This document shows positions 8,771 through 17,859 of a stretch of 64,000 nucleotides of DNA, one piece after another. Source of the stretch: Brenneria nigrifluens DSM 30175 = ATCC 13028 (lineage in GTDB: Bacteria > Pseudomonadota > Gammaproteobacteria > Enterobacterales > Enterobacteriaceae). The notes beneath the pieces were generated by a model. That model had not been told where the DNA came from. It worked only from the letters and a program-made list of their open reading frames with translations, and ran no database searches. Within the stretch, counting starts at the first letter, position 1, and every line of letters starts with the position of its first letter. The position numbers were made by a program, and so were the translations under genes. Where the stretch lies: assembly GCF_005484965.1 (NCBI RefSeq), contig NZ_CP034036.1:3286001-3350000 (forward strand), in the 5' to 3' direction.

Positions 8771-8860
8771 AGGGTGGTCGGACCCCACCCCAACCCTCCC
8801 CTTCGCAGGGGAGGGAGTTTGGTCTCCTCCCCCTGACAAGGGGGAGGCCGGGAGGGGGTC
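8771..8860. repeat. GC-rich double-hairpin interspersed repeat
   Basis: Two strong stem-loops lie side by side: CTCCCC-ttcgca-GGGGAG, then CTCCCCC-tgacaa-GGGGGAG at about 8826-8847. The outer ends are complementary as well (GACCCCaccc and gggaGGGGGTC), so the whole can fold into one structure. It lies between modA and acrZ, both read leftward, and resembles a dispersed intergenic repeat type. Whether other copies exist in the genome cannot be seen here. Confidence 0.6.
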
Positions 8861-8897
8861 GTAACGGCAAGGCGCTGAACTTTGTCAAAGCCTGAAA

Positions 8898-9053
8898 TCA
8901 ATACTGCTTTTTAGCGCCGCGCTCTTCCTTATGACCAATTTTGGAAAGAACGTTAAATACTTCGCCCAGACCGTAAATGGCGCCCAGAATGACCGCCATC
9001 ATCACCGGTACCATGGCTACTGCAAATAGCAGGCTTTTTAATAAATCCAACAT
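8898..9053 (-). CDS. acrZ: AcrAB-TolC pump accessory small protein AcrZ
   Basis: A 51-residue single-pass inner-membrane protein that binds AcrB and modulates drug export by the AcrAB-TolC pump. It opens MLDLLKSLLFAVAMVPVMM, continues through one hydrophobic helix (about residues 8-29), then IYGLGEVFNVLSKIG and a charged tail HKEERGAKKQY. This aligns closely with E. coli AcrZ (YbhT, 49 residues). The location between modA and modE is also the E. coli position. The start codon ATG 9053 is preceded by GTGAGGTAAGC. Confidence 0.93.
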   Translation of the reverse strand: MLDLLKSLLFAVAMVPVMMAVILGAIYGLGEVFNVLSKIGHKEERGAKKQY

Positions 9054-9258
9054 GCTTACCTCACTTATCGCAACGGCTACCGTTACTCCAGTCGCTCACT
9101 CTGTGAGCCGTTTCACCGTAAGCTATCATAATCACCGACCTGCAGTGTACCTTAACAAAGGAAAATAGCGCTGCCATTTGTGCGATTTGCCCCTGATGAA
9201 GAAAATGGCGACAATACAAACCATTAAAATCAGGCATCACTTACCCGGGCCCTTAGCC

Positions 9259-10050
9259 ATGCATGCTGAAATCCTCCTTACCCTGAAACTCCAGCAGCGT
9301 TTATTTGCCGATCCGCGCCGCATCGAATTGCTGAAACAGGTCCGCCATAGCGGATCAATCAGTCAGGGCGCCAAAATGGCCGGGATCAGCTATAAAAGCG
9401 CCTGGGACGCCATCAACGAAATGAATCAGCTGGCCGAACATACCCTGGTTGAGCGCATGACCGGCGGAAAAGGCGGCGGCGGCGCCCGCATAACGGGCTA
9501 TGGCGAACGGCTGATTCAGCTTTATGACCTGCTGGCGCAAATTCAGCAAAAAGCCTTTGACGTCCTGCAGGAAGACGGTTTGCCGCTGGATAGCCTACTG
9601 GCCGCCATCGCCCGTTTTTCGCTACAAACCAGCGCCAGAAATCAGTTTTTCGGCACCGTGCTCACCCGCAGCGATCGACCGGTGCAACAGCATCTGGACA
9701 TTTTACTCGCCGATGGTAAAACCACCATCGGCGCGTTGATTACCCGGCAAAGCGCCGAGCGTTTACAGCTCCGGCCGGGTAAAGAAGTGCTGGCGCTGAT
9801 TAAGGCGCCGTGGGTGAATTTACGCGCGGGGTCGCCCCCGGATGCGTCAGCGGACAACGTGCTGCGTGGGCGCATCGCCGGCATTCAGCCCGGCGCTGAA
9901 AACAGCGAAGTGCTGGTGACGCTGACCGGCGGGGAAACGCTGTGCGCCACCGTCCCCAATGAGGTGGTCTCGCAACAGCAGCTCAGGCAGGATGGGGATG
10001 TCAGCGCTTATTTTGACGCCGATAAAGTCATTATCGCCACGCTCTGTTAA
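9259..10050 (+). CDS. modE: Molybdate-responsive transcriptional regulator ModE
   Basis: Molybdate-dependent repressor of modABC and activator of molybdoenzyme genes. The 263-residue product has an N-terminal LysR-like winged helix (residues 1-100: SGSISQGAKMAGISYKSAWDAINEMNQL, then GGKGGGGARIT) and two C-terminal MOP domains containing SARNQFFGTV and VIIATLC at the end. ATG 9259 is chosen because the protein then begins MHAEILLTLKLQQ like E. coli MQAEILLTLKLQQ; the longer frame adds 27 unrelated residues. The ribosome binding site is weak. The gene is divergent from acrZ and followed 70 bases later by modF, as in E. coli. Confidence 0.97.
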   Translation: MHAEILLTLKLQQRLFADPRRIELLKQVRHSGSISQGAKMAGISYKSAWDAINEMNQLAEHTLVERMTGGKGGGGARITGYGERLIQLYDLLAQIQQKAFDVLQEDGLPLDSLLAAIARFSLQTSARNQFFGTVLTRSDRPVQQHLDILLADGKTTIGALITRQSAERLQLRPGKEVLALIKAPWVNLRAGSPPDASADNVLRGRIAGIQPGAENSEVLVTLTGGETLCATVPNEVVSQQQLRQDGDVSAYFDADKVIIATLC

Positions 10051-10120
10051 ATATGGGCCGACAGGCCATACAATCCCGCATTCTCAGATTACCGCCCGAT
10101 TCGCTGACGAAGGATGGAAG

Positions 10121-11641
10121 ATGTCGTTATTACATATATCGCAAGGGTTATTCCGGCTGGGTGATACCCGCATGCTGCGTCTGGATGAACTGACGCTGAG
10201 GAAAAATCAAGGCTGGGCGTTTGTCGGCGCAAACGGCAGCGGGAAATCGGCGCTGGCGCGGGCGCTGTCCGGCGAATTACCGCTGCTGAGCGGTGAACGC
10301 CGCTGCGATTTTCAGCGTGTCGTCCGCTTGTCGTTTGAGCAGTTGCAGCAGTTGGTCGCCGAGGAATGGCAGCGTAATAACACCGATATGCTGAGCGCCG
10401 ACGAAGACGATACCGGGCGCACCACCGCCGAGGTAATTCAGGATAGGGTAAAAGATCGGGCGCGCTGTCAACAGCTTGCCCGGCAGTTTGGCATTGAACC
10501 GCTGCTGGAGCGCCGCTTCAAGTATCTTTCCACCGGCGAAACGCGCAAGACCATGCTGTGTCAGGCGCTGATGCCGCAGCCGGATCTGCTGATTCTCGAC
10601 GAACCCTTTGACGGGCTTGACGTCGCCTCCCGCGGGCAACTGGCCGCGCAGTTGCCCGAACTGGCCGCCCAGGGATATACGCTGGTGCTGATCCTGAATC
10701 GGTTTGACGATATTCCTGATTTTATCAATCACCTGGGCATTCTTGCCGACTGTACGCTGACCCGCATCGGAGAACGCGAGCAGATCCTCTCGGAAGCCCT
10801 TATCGCCCAGTTGGCCTACGGCGAGAAACTGTCGGGCAGCGCCCTTCCCGAAGCGGAAAATCCGCGGCAGCACGCAAGGCTTCCCGCTGATCAAGCGCGC
10901 ATCACGCTGCGCAACGGGGTCGTGCAGTACAACGATCGCCCGATACTGCACGGGCTGAACTGGGAGGTGCTGCCCGGCCAGCACTGGCAAATCGTCGGCC
11001 CGAACGGCGCGGGAAAATCCACCCTGTTGAGCCTGATTACCGGCGACCACCCGCAAGGCTACAGCAACGATCTCACGCTGTTCGGCCGCCGGCGCGGCAG
11101 CGGAGAAACCATCTGGGATATCAAACGGCATATCGGTTACGTCAGCAGCAGCCTGCATCTTGATTATCGCGTCAGCGTCAGCGTACGTAACGTTATCCTG
11201 TCCGGCTTTTTTGATTCGATCGGCATTTATCAGGCCGTTTCCGACCGCCAGCGCCAGTTGACCGGGCAATGGCTGACCCTGCTGGGCCTGAACGGTCCCC
11301 TGGCGGATGCGCCGTTCCAGGCTTTATCCTGGGGGCAACAGCGACTGGCGCTGATCGCCAGAGCGCTGGTTAAACACCCGGCCTTGCTGATCCTTGATGA
11401 ACCCTTGCAGGGGCTGGATCCTCTTAACCGCCAACTGGTGCGCCGCTGGCTGGATATCCTGATTGGGGAAGGCGATACGCAGCTGCTGTTCGTCTCCCAC
11501 CACGCCGAGGACGCGCCGCAGTGCATTACCCACCGGCTAACCTTCGTCGCCAGAGATGAGGCGTATGACTACCAAACGGAAGAAATCCCTCCCGCTTCCC
11601 GGCAAGGACAGGCTGAAGATAAAAGAACCTCAGGATTCTGA
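10121..11641 (+). CDS. modF: ModF, twin-domain ABC ATPase linked to molybdate genes
   Basis: A 506-residue soluble protein with two ABC ATPase domains in tandem. Walker A sites are GANGSGKS at residues 36-43 and GPNGAGKS at about 293-300. Walker B sites are LLILDEPFDGLD and LLILDEPLQGLD, and the second domain ends with a LFVSHHAED switch motif. There are no membrane segments. It is encoded directly downstream of modE as in E. coli (490 residues), where it was also called PhrA. Its exact role is unresolved. ATG 10121 with AAGGATGGAAG just before it is preferred over an upstream start that would overlap modE. Confidence 0.94.
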   Translation: MSLLHISQGLFRLGDTRMLRLDELTLRKNQGWAFVGANGSGKSALARALSGELPLLSGERRCDFQRVVRLSFEQLQQLVAEEWQRNNTDMLSADEDDTGRTTAEVIQDRVKDRARCQQLARQFGIEPLLERRFKYLSTGETRKTMLCQALMPQPDLLILDEPFDGLDVASRGQLAAQLPELAAQGYTLVLILNRFDDIPDFINHLGILADCTLTRIGEREQILSEALIAQLAYGEKLSGSALPEAENPRQHARLPADQARITLRNGVVQYNDRPILHGLNWEVLPGQHWQIVGPNGAGKSTLLSLITGDHPQGYSNDLTLFGRRRGSGETIWDIKRHIGYVSSSLHLDYRVSVSVRNVILSGFFDSIGIYQAVSDRQRQLTGQWLTLLGLNGPLADAPFQALSWGQQRLALIARALVKHPALLILDEPLQGLDPLNRQLVRRWLDILIGEGDTQLLFVSHHAEDAPQCITHRLTFVARDEAYDYQTEEIPPASRQGQAEDKRTSGF

Positions 11642-11872
11642 TTGCTTTCGCGGCATAAAGTTACAATCCTATGAGACTCGTACGCGGAAATATTAGTAGT
11701 GATAACGATACCATTCAAAAAATATCCACGTAGCATAAGCGGCTACTTAAACTTTTTACTTACGTTTACTTGTTAAAATAATCATCGATAACGGACGCTG
11801 TTTTCGCGGCAGATCACCTTTTTCAGCCGCCAGCCATGTTATTTTTGCTGAAACGTCACGATAGAGGTCATT

Positions 11873-12889
11873 ATGAACGTTCTTGTTACGGGTGGAAGCG
11901 GTTACATAGGCAGCCATACCAGCGTCCAGTTATTGGCCGCCGGGCATCATCCCGTCATTCTCGACAATTTATGCAACAGCAAAGCCAGCGTGGTTAAAAC
12001 CATCACGCAATTGACGGGCAAAGCCCCCGATTTTTACCAGGGCGATATTCGCGACGGCGCGTTGCTGAATGACATTTTTTCCCGCCACGCCATTGATTCG
12101 GTGATCCATTTTGCCGGCTTGAAAGCCGTAGGGGAATCGGTCCGCAAACCGATAGACTACTATGACAACAACGTCTACGGTACGCTGGCGCTGGTCGAAG
12201 CCATGAAGCAGGCCGGGGTGAAAAACCTGATTTTCAGCTCCTCCGCCACGGTTTACGGCGACCAGCCGCGCATTCCCTATCAGGAGAGTTTCCCGACGGG
12301 CCATCCCGCCAGCCCATACGGCCGCAGCAAGCTTATGGTCGAGCAGATTTTACAGGATTTGCAGCATGCGGAGCCTGAGTGGAGCATTACCCTGCTGCGC
12401 TATTTCAATCCGGTCGGCGCCCATCCTTCAGGCGAAATGGGCGAAGATCCGCAGGGGATCCCCAACAATCTGATGCCCTATATCGCCCAGGTTGCGGTCG
12501 GCCGCCGTGAATCGCTGGCCATTTTCGGCAATGACTACCCGACGGAGGACGGCACCGGCGTGCGTGATTACATCCACGTTGTCGATCTGGCCGACGGTCA
12601 CGTCGCGGCGATGAATACGCTGCAAAACCGCGCCGGAGTGCATATTTACAATCTGGGCGCCGGCGTCGGCTACAGCGTTTTGCAGGTGGTTAAGGCTTTC
12701 AGTCAGGCATGCGGCAAGCCGGTTGCCCATCACTTCGCCCCGCGCCGTCAGGGCGATCTGGCCGCCTACTGGGCCGATGCGCAAAAAGCCGCCGACGACC
12801 TGAACTGGCGGGTAAAACGTTCGCTGCAAGAGATGGCGCAGGATACCTGGCGCTGGCAATCCGCCCACCCTAACGGCTACCCGGACTAA
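11873..12889 (+). CDS. galE: UDP-glucose 4-epimerase
   Basis: Interconverts UDP-galactose and UDP-glucose; supplies UDP-galactose for lipopolysaccharide and capsule and closes the Leloir pathway. The 338-residue length equals the E. coli enzyme. The NAD-binding loop is GGSGYIGSH (residues 7-15). The catalytic set is S124, Y149 and K153 (SSSATVYG, then SPYGRSK). GalM follows after 24 bases with no galT or galK between them, unlike the E. coli galETKM operon. The 230-base upstream region is AT-rich, and I could not recognise a clear pair of GalR operators in it. Confidence 0.97.
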   Translation: MNVLVTGGSGYIGSHTSVQLLAAGHHPVILDNLCNSKASVVKTITQLTGKAPDFYQGDIRDGALLNDIFSRHAIDSVIHFAGLKAVGESVRKPIDYYDNNVYGTLALVEAMKQAGVKNLIFSSSATVYGDQPRIPYQESFPTGHPASPYGRSKLMVEQILQDLQHAEPEWSITLLRYFNPVGAHPSGEMGEDPQGIPNNLMPYIAQVAVGRRESLAIFGNDYPTEDGTGVRDYIHVVDLADGHVAAMNTLQNRAGVHIYNLGAGVGYSVLQVVKAFSQACGKPVAHHFAPRRQGDLAAYWADAQKAADDLNWRVKRSLQEMAQDTWRWQSAHPNGYPD

Positions 12890-12913
12890 CTTGATGAGCC
12901 ACAGGAGCAAACG

Positions 12914-13951
12914 ATGCTGAATGAAAAAACCGCGGCGCCGGACGGCCGGCCGTTTCAGTTGACCTGGTTACAGAATGCGGCCGGGATGCGCGTTTGCCTG
13001 ATGGACTGGGGCGCCACCTGGCTTTCCTGTCAGCTTCCCATCCAGGACGGCGTCCGGGAGGTGCTGCTGGGCTGCGCGTCGCCGGAGCAGTATCCACAAC
13101 AAAGCACCTATCTCGGCGCCTCGATCGGCCGTTACGCCAACCGTATCGCCAACGCCACGATCCGTCGCGGTGATGAGATCTTCCTCCTGGCCGCCAATCA
13201 GGACCAGCATCAGCTGCACGGCGGACCGCAAGGGTTCCACACCCGGCGCTGGCGCACTCTCAGTCAGGATGCGTCGCACGTCACCTATCAGCTCTATTCG
13301 CCGGATGGCGATCAGGGCTATCCGGGTCAGCTTAACGCCCAGGTATGTTATCGGCTGAGCGAAAATAACGCGCTGGAAATCGTCTATCAGGCCACCGCGG
13401 AGAAACCCTGTCCGGTGTGCCTGACCAATCACGCCTATTTTAACCTCGACGGCAGCCCGGGCGACGTACGGCAACATCAGCTGCAACTGTTCGCGGATTA
13501 TTATCTGCCGGTAAACCCCGCGGGTATCCCCGGCGACCATCTCGCTCAGGTACAGGGCGGCGGGATGGATTTCCGGCGGCCTAAAACGCTGGCGCAGGAC
13601 TTTCTGCGCGACCAGGATCAGATTGCCGTCGGCGGCTACGATCATGCCTATCTGCTGCACGGCACCTGCGGCGCCAGTGAAAGTCCGGCGGCGAATCTGT
13701 GGTCGTCCGATAGGCGGGTGTTAATGAGCGTATTTACCAGCGCCCCTGCCTTACAGCTCTACAGCGGAAACTTCCTGGCCGGTACGCCGTCGCGGGAAGG
13801 CGGCGGCTATGAAAATTACGCCGGGATAGCGCTGGAAAGCGAATTTCTGCCCGACAGCCCCAATCACCCGGAGTGGCCGCAGCCAGACTGCTGGCTGCGG
13901 CCGGGACAGGTTTACCGCTCCGACACGACTTACCAGTTTTTTTCGCAGTAG
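12914..13951 (+). CDS. galM: Aldose 1-epimerase (galactose mutarotase)
   Basis: Interconverts the alpha and beta anomers of galactose and glucose. The 345-residue product matches E. coli GalM (346) along its whole length: start MLNEKTAAPDGRPF, motifs GASIGRYANRIA, QLHGGPQGF, and TNHAYFNLDG with the catalytic histidine H173. A catalytic glutamate lies in IALESEFLPDSPNHPEWP (E308 or E310). It is probably translated from the same transcript as galE, with CAGGAGCAAACG just before its start. Its usual partners galK and galT are missing here, so it may serve a wider aldose role. Confidence 0.95.
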   Translation: MLNEKTAAPDGRPFQLTWLQNAAGMRVCLMDWGATWLSCQLPIQDGVREVLLGCASPEQYPQQSTYLGASIGRYANRIANATIRRGDEIFLLAANQDQHQLHGGPQGFHTRRWRTLSQDASHVTYQLYSPDGDQGYPGQLNAQVCYRLSENNALEIVYQATAEKPCPVCLTNHAYFNLDGSPGDVRQHQLQLFADYYLPVNPAGIPGDHLAQVQGGGMDFRRPKTLAQDFLRDQDQIAVGGYDHAYLLHGTCGASESPAANLWSSDRRVLMSVFTSAPALQLYSGNFLAGTPSREGGGYENYAGIALESEFLPDSPNHPEWPQPDCWLRPGQVYRSDTTYQFFSQ

Positions 13952-14021
13952 CCGACGATTAGCGGTCACGAACGCCGAAGGCACCGCGCAGCGGCGCGAT
14001 TTCCCGCGAAAAGCCAGGGGT

Positions 14022-14052
14022 CACGGGGCGACGGCGATTGAGCCGCCCCGTG
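14022..14052 (+). terminator. Stem-loop downstream of galM
   Basis: A GC-rich imperfect stem, CACGGGGCG..CGGC / GCCG.CCCCGTG, begins 70 bases after galM. There is no T-run, so it may be a Rho-assisted end or an mRNA-stabilising hairpin. Confidence 0.4.
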
Positions 14053-14248
14053 TCGGGCGCGTGCTGCGACGGTCACAGAAATCGTTTTAGGTTAGTGCGC
14101 ACGAAACCCTCACTGCGCTTACAGAAACGTCTTCCCCAAATTTTGGGATTATTTTTACCCCCGCCAATTTACAAATCTCTTCAATTCCGTGCTTGCCCGG
14201 CACAAATCCCGGCGATTACACTGAGATAACTCTCTGTAAGGAAACGTT

Positions 14249-14695
14249 ATGTCAGCATCCCGTTTATCGCCGTCGTTCATTCATCATCTGCGCAACAAAG
14301 GTAGGTGGGGATGGCTGTTGGCGTTATGCTGGCTGTTTCTGAATGCGCAACTGGCCATCGCCGGGCATCAATGCGATTTGGCCGTCAGCCCCGATTCCCC
14401 GCTGATGCAGCATCAGGCGCATCTGCAACAGACAACCTCTCATCGCGCTCACCATCACCATGATGCGATGCCGACACCCGCGGCCGACCAGCAAACGCCG
14501 CTGTGCGAGAAACACTGCGTGCCGGACTCCATCAAGAAGGATAACGCCTCCCTGGTGTTGCTGGCTATTCCGGTCAGCAGCGAACTGGCCCTGGCCGATC
14601 AGCCGCATGCGGTCAACTGCGCCAGCGAGGCCTGGCTTTCTCCCCCCGCCGCCGGTCCCCCGGCTGAAATCCGTTTCTGCCGCTTTAGAGAATAG
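14249..14695 (+). CDS. His/Cys-rich membrane or periplasmic protein of a copper/silver efflux cluster
   Basis: A 148-residue protein of no family I can name. A hydrophobic segment at about residues 20-38 could be a signal peptide or anchor. After it come metal-ligand-rich stretches: HQCD (40-43), a HRAHHHHD cluster (65-72) and CEKHC (86-90), with further cysteines at 124 and 144. It is the first gene of a run leading into cusF, cusC, cusB and cusA, so a role in periplasmic copper or silver handling is likely by context, in the manner of SilE, although the sequence is not SilE-like. ATG 14249 has AAGGAAA 7 bases upstream. The next gene starts 74 bases downstream. Confidence 0.65.
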   Translation: MSASRLSPSFIHHLRNKGRWGWLLALCWLFLNAQLAIAGHQCDLAVSPDSPLMQHQAHLQQTTSHRAHHHHDAMPTPAADQQTPLCEKHCVPDSIKKDNASLVLLAIPVSSELALADQPHAVNCASEAWLSPPAAGPPAEIRFCRFRE

Positions 14696-14769
14696 CTCCA
14701 CGATAGATGACCAACCTGCGCCATCAGGCGTAATTGATTGTTATTCATCGTTTTTATGGAGCTATTATT

Positions 14770-15102
14770 ATGCGCATCACTCATACGGCGTTTCTCGCCT
14801 GTCTGCTTGTCTCTTCCCCGCTGTGGGCTAACGACCATCAGCACCACGCCGCGATCCCTGCGGATACCGCCGCCAAGGCCTATCAGGCCAGCGGTACGGT
14901 TAAACAGTGGAACGCCGACAGCGTCACCATCGCCCACCGTCCGATTGCCGATTTGCATTGGCCGGCGATGACCATGGCGTTCCGGCTGCCGCAGCCGTCC
15001 GGCAAATTTGCGCCGTTGCCGGCGGAGACCTCCGTGGCGTTCAGTTTTACCCAGAGCAACAGCGGCTATACCCTGACCGCGATTACGCCACAGCAAAAAT
15101 AA
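14770..15102 (+). CDS. cusF: Periplasmic copper/silver chaperone CusF
   Basis: A 110-residue protein with a signal peptide (residues 1-20, cleavage after LWA) and one CusF/OB-fold domain. The Cu(I)/Ag(I) ligands of E. coli CusF (H36, W44, M47, M49) appear with identical spacing as H56, W64, M67 and M69 in AHRPIADLHWPAMTM. It hands metal to the CusCBA pump. ATG 14770 has GGAG 10 bases upstream; an earlier in-frame start would put 12 residues before the signal peptide. CusC begins 13 bases after its stop. Confidence 0.92.
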   Translation: MRITHTAFLACLLVSSPLWANDHQHHAAIPADTAAKAYQASGTVKQWNADSVTIAHRPIADLHWPAMTMAFRLPQPSGKFAPLPAETSVAFSFTQSNSGYTLTAITPQQK

Positions 15103-15115
15103 CCGGGGAAAGAAC

Positions 15116-16375
15116 ATGAACATATCCAAGCGGCTCTCAACCAGGGCGTGGCTGGCGATGTTGCTGTGGCTGCCTGTCGCCTCCTTTGCGGCGGATCTGG
15201 ACCTTGAACAGGCTTTACAGGCGGCGGAACGCTATTCCGCCGACCTGTCGGCCAATCAGCACCAGATCCGCGCGCTGCAAAACATGGCCGACTCCGCCAC
15301 GCAGCTCCCCGATCCGCAACTCAAGTTCGGCGTGGAAAACCTGCCGTTAGGCGGCAATAACGGCAGCCGCCTAACGCGTGAAGGCATGACGATGCAGCGT
15401 ATCGGCGTTATGCAAACCTATGTCAGCAGCAGCAAACGCGACAACAAGGCGCGGACTTTCCGCGTGGAAGCCGACAGCCTGCGCAGCAATCACGACATCA
15501 TTCGCGCCCGGCTGCAACGGGAAACCGCTCAGGCCTGGCTGGAACTGGCGCTGTCGCGACAGGCGCTGCAAGACGTGCGCTCGCTGGTCAACGAAAGCCA
15601 GCGGCAGATCGCACTGCAAAAAGCCGGCGTCGCCGCGGGAGGAGAAGCCAGCAGCGTGCTGGATGCCCGCCTGACGCTGGCGGAGATGCAGGATAAATTG
15701 GCCGATGCCGAACGGGACGTGCAGATAGCGAAAGCCAGAATGGTGCAGCTTACCGGCGTGCCGGATATCAACGTGCGCGGCGCGCTGCCCCGCATCGAAC
15801 GTTTACCCGCCTCCCCTGACCAACTGAGTAAAACCATCCACCTGCACCCGGAAATGCAACTGGCGCAGCGCGAATCCGAACTGGCTCAGGCGCGGTCGGC
15901 GCAGTCCGCGGTGGCGGCCATCCCCGACGTGGGCGTCGAGATCTATTACGCCAAACGCGGAGATAACTACGACGATATGGCCGGCATGATGGTGACGGTC
16001 GACCTGCCGCTGTTTAAATCCCAACGGCAGGATAAAGACTACGCCGCCGACGTGGCCCGCAGCCAGGAGGCCCGCGACCGAGTGCTGTTGACCGGCCGGG
16101 AGCATCAGGCGCAGCTCGATACGCTGATAGCACAGTATCAGGCGGCCCAGTCACGCTGGCAGCGCCAGAAAAATGAGGTGCTTCCCCTCCAGCAGCAGCG
16201 CAACAAGCTGATGCAGGCCCAGTATCAGTCCGGCGGCAGCAACCTTGCCGACGTACTGGAGGCGCGGCGCGCCATGCTGGAAAGCCAAATCGCCACGCTG
16301 AACGCCACGCGGGAAATGGCGCAGCTTTGGGCGGCCATTCGCTATCTGACGCCACAGGGGAACCCATTACAATGA
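15116..16375 (+). CDS. cusC: Outer-membrane factor of a copper/silver RND pump (TolC family)
   Basis: The outer-membrane channel of a tripartite efflux pump; 419 residues. The signal peptide covers about residues 1-25 (cleavage near SFAAD) and has no lipobox cysteine, so unlike E. coli CusC it should not be a lipoprotein. Two outer-membrane efflux protein repeats with long helices follow, including ALQNMADSATQLPDPQLKFG near the start, RDVQIAKARMVQLTG mid-protein and YQSGGSNLADVLEARRAML near the end. Its stop overlaps the cusB start as ATGA, implying translational coupling. Confidence 0.88.
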   Translation: MNISKRLSTRAWLAMLLWLPVASFAADLDLEQALQAAERYSADLSANQHQIRALQNMADSATQLPDPQLKFGVENLPLGGNNGSRLTREGMTMQRIGVMQTYVSSSKRDNKARTFRVEADSLRSNHDIIRARLQRETAQAWLELALSRQALQDVRSLVNESQRQIALQKAGVAAGGEASSVLDARLTLAEMQDKLADAERDVQIAKARMVQLTGVPDINVRGALPRIERLPASPDQLSKTIHLHPEMQLAQRESELAQARSAQSAVAAIPDVGVEIYYAKRGDNYDDMAGMMVTVDLPLFKSQRQDKDYAADVARSQEARDRVLLTGREHQAQLDTLIAQYQAAQSRWQRQKNEVLPLQQQRNKLMQAQYQSGGSNLADVLEARRAMLESQIATLNATREMAQLWAAIRYLTPQGNPLQ

Positions 16376-17859
16376 ATAAGCCATTAACTCTCGGCCTGCT
16401 TACCCTGGCGATCGTCAGCGCTGTCGGCGGCGGTTATTTCTGGGGCAGCCAGCAATATCGGGCGGCGGCGCCCGCCTCTCCGGCTGCGGCCGAACGTCCC
16501 GTGCTGTACTGGTACGATCCGATGGTGCCCGATAAACGCTTCGATAAACCGGGTAAATCGCCATTTATGGATATGCAGCTGGTTCCGCGTTACGCCGATG
16601 AGGCGCAGGACGACGGCGGCGTGACCATCAGCGCCCGCCAGCAGCAGAATCTGGGGGTGCGCATCGCCCGGGCGGAAATACGCACCGTCAACGCGCAAAC
16701 GTCGGGCTATGGCACCGTGGCGCTGAATGAACGCGGTCTGCGCACACTGGTCGCCCCCAGCGGCGGCATTGTCGAACTGCTTGCGGTGAACGCGCCGCAA
16801 CAGCAGGTGAAGCAAGGGGAAACGCTGGCTACGCTGTGGAACCCGGCCTGGGCGGCGGCGCAGCAGGAGTATCTGGCGGTGCGACAATTCGGCGACGCTT
16901 CGCTGACGCAGGCGGCGCGGCAAAAGCTGGCGCTGTCGTTTATGCCGGAAGCGGTGATTCGCCAGGTGGAGCGCAGCGGCAAGCCGCAGCCGCGCATGAC
17001 GATTACCGCGCCGCAGGCCGGTTACGTGAATAAGCTGGAAGTACGCGCCGGGATGCAGCTCACCCCGGCGCAGCCGTTATTCGAATTGGCAAGTCTGGAC
17101 CCGGTCTGGGTGGAAGTGGATTACCCGGAAGCCCAGGCCGCGCAGCTGAGCGTCGGCAGCGAGGTGACCGCCGGCAGCAGCGCCTGGCCGGGAAAAACCT
17201 TCAGCGGAAAAGTCAGCGAGCTGCTGCCGATGCTGGACAGCGCCACCAGAACGCTGAAAGCCCGCGTCATCCTGGAGAACCCCGAGCATCAGCTAAAACC
17301 GGGCATGTACCTCTCCGTACGGATTGCCGGCCCGCAGCCGCAACGGCTATTGATGATACCGCAACAGGCCTTGCTGGTGAGCGGCAGCCACAACCGGGTA
17401 CTGCTGAGCGAAGGGGACGGCCATTTCGTACCGCGCAACGTCACCGTCGGCATCACCCACAACGACTGGACGGAAATCACCGCCGGGCTGAACGAAGGCG
17501 ACAGCGTCGTGACGTCAGGTCAGTTCCTGATTGACTCCGAGGCCAGCCTGCGCAGCTCGCTTGCCCAGTTTGGCGATGCGCAGCAGGATAACGATGAGGC
17601 AAATAGCGCCGGCTATCAGACGCAGGGGGTGATCAAGGCTATCAACGGCAATCAGCTCACCATCGAGCATGACGCCGTGCCGACGCTTAACTGGTCGCCG
17701 ATGACCATGGATTTCACCCTGCCGCCAGAGGGCCTGCCGCCGGGTATCGGCATCGGCAGCCAGGTCGACTTTCATTTCCGCATGGACGACGGCGGCATTC
17801 ATATTCAGCAGATCTCGCCCCTTGGCGCGCCCCACGCCGGGCATGGAGGCCACCGATGA
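16372..17859 (+). CDS. cusB: Membrane-fusion protein CusB with fused C-terminal CusF domain
   Basis: Periplasmic adaptor (495 residues) linking CusA to the outer-membrane channel. An N-terminal anchor (residues 7-24) leads into the heavy-metal-binding segment LYWYDPMVPDKRFDKPGKSP and FMDMQLVPRY, with M51, M66 and M68 matching the E. coli CusB metal methionines. Lipoyl/hairpin and beta-barrel domains run to about residue 400. The C-terminal ~75 residues form a second CusF-like domain with ligands H433, W441, M444 and M446 at the same spacing as free CusF. This fusion is absent from E. coli CusB but known in some SilB/CusB relatives. Overlaps cusC and cusA by 4 bases each. Confidence 0.93.
   Translation: MNKPLTLGLLTLAIVSAVGGGYFWGSQQYRAAAPASPAAAERPVLYWYDPMVPDKRFDKPGKSPFMDMQLVPRYADEAQDDGGVTISARQQQNLGVRIARAEIRTVNAQTSGYGTVALNERGLRTLVAPSGGIVELLAVNAPQQQVKQGETLATLWNPAWAAAQQEYLAVRQFGDASLTQAARQKLALSFMPEAVIRQVERSGKPQPRMTITAPQAGYVNKLEVRAGMQLTPAQPLFELASLDPVWVEVDYPEAQAAQLSVGSEVTAGSSAWPGKTFSGKVSELLPMLDSATRTLKARVILENPEHQLKPGMYLSVRIAGPQPQRLLMIPQQALLVSGSHNRVLLSEGDGHFVPRNVTVGITHNDWTEITAGLNEGDSVVTSGQFLIDSEASLRSSLAQFGDAQQDNDEANSAGYQTQGVIKAINGNQLTIEHDAVPTLNWSPMTMDFTLPPEGLPPGIGIGSQVDFHFRMDDGGIHIQQISPLGAPHAGHGGHR

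Noticed and set aside
8771..8860. The double hairpin before modA as a molybdenum-cofactor riboswitch
   Set aside because: It lies upstream of the ModE operator and probably outside the modA message, and looks like a dispersed GC-rich repeat; no Moco aptamer pattern was recognised.
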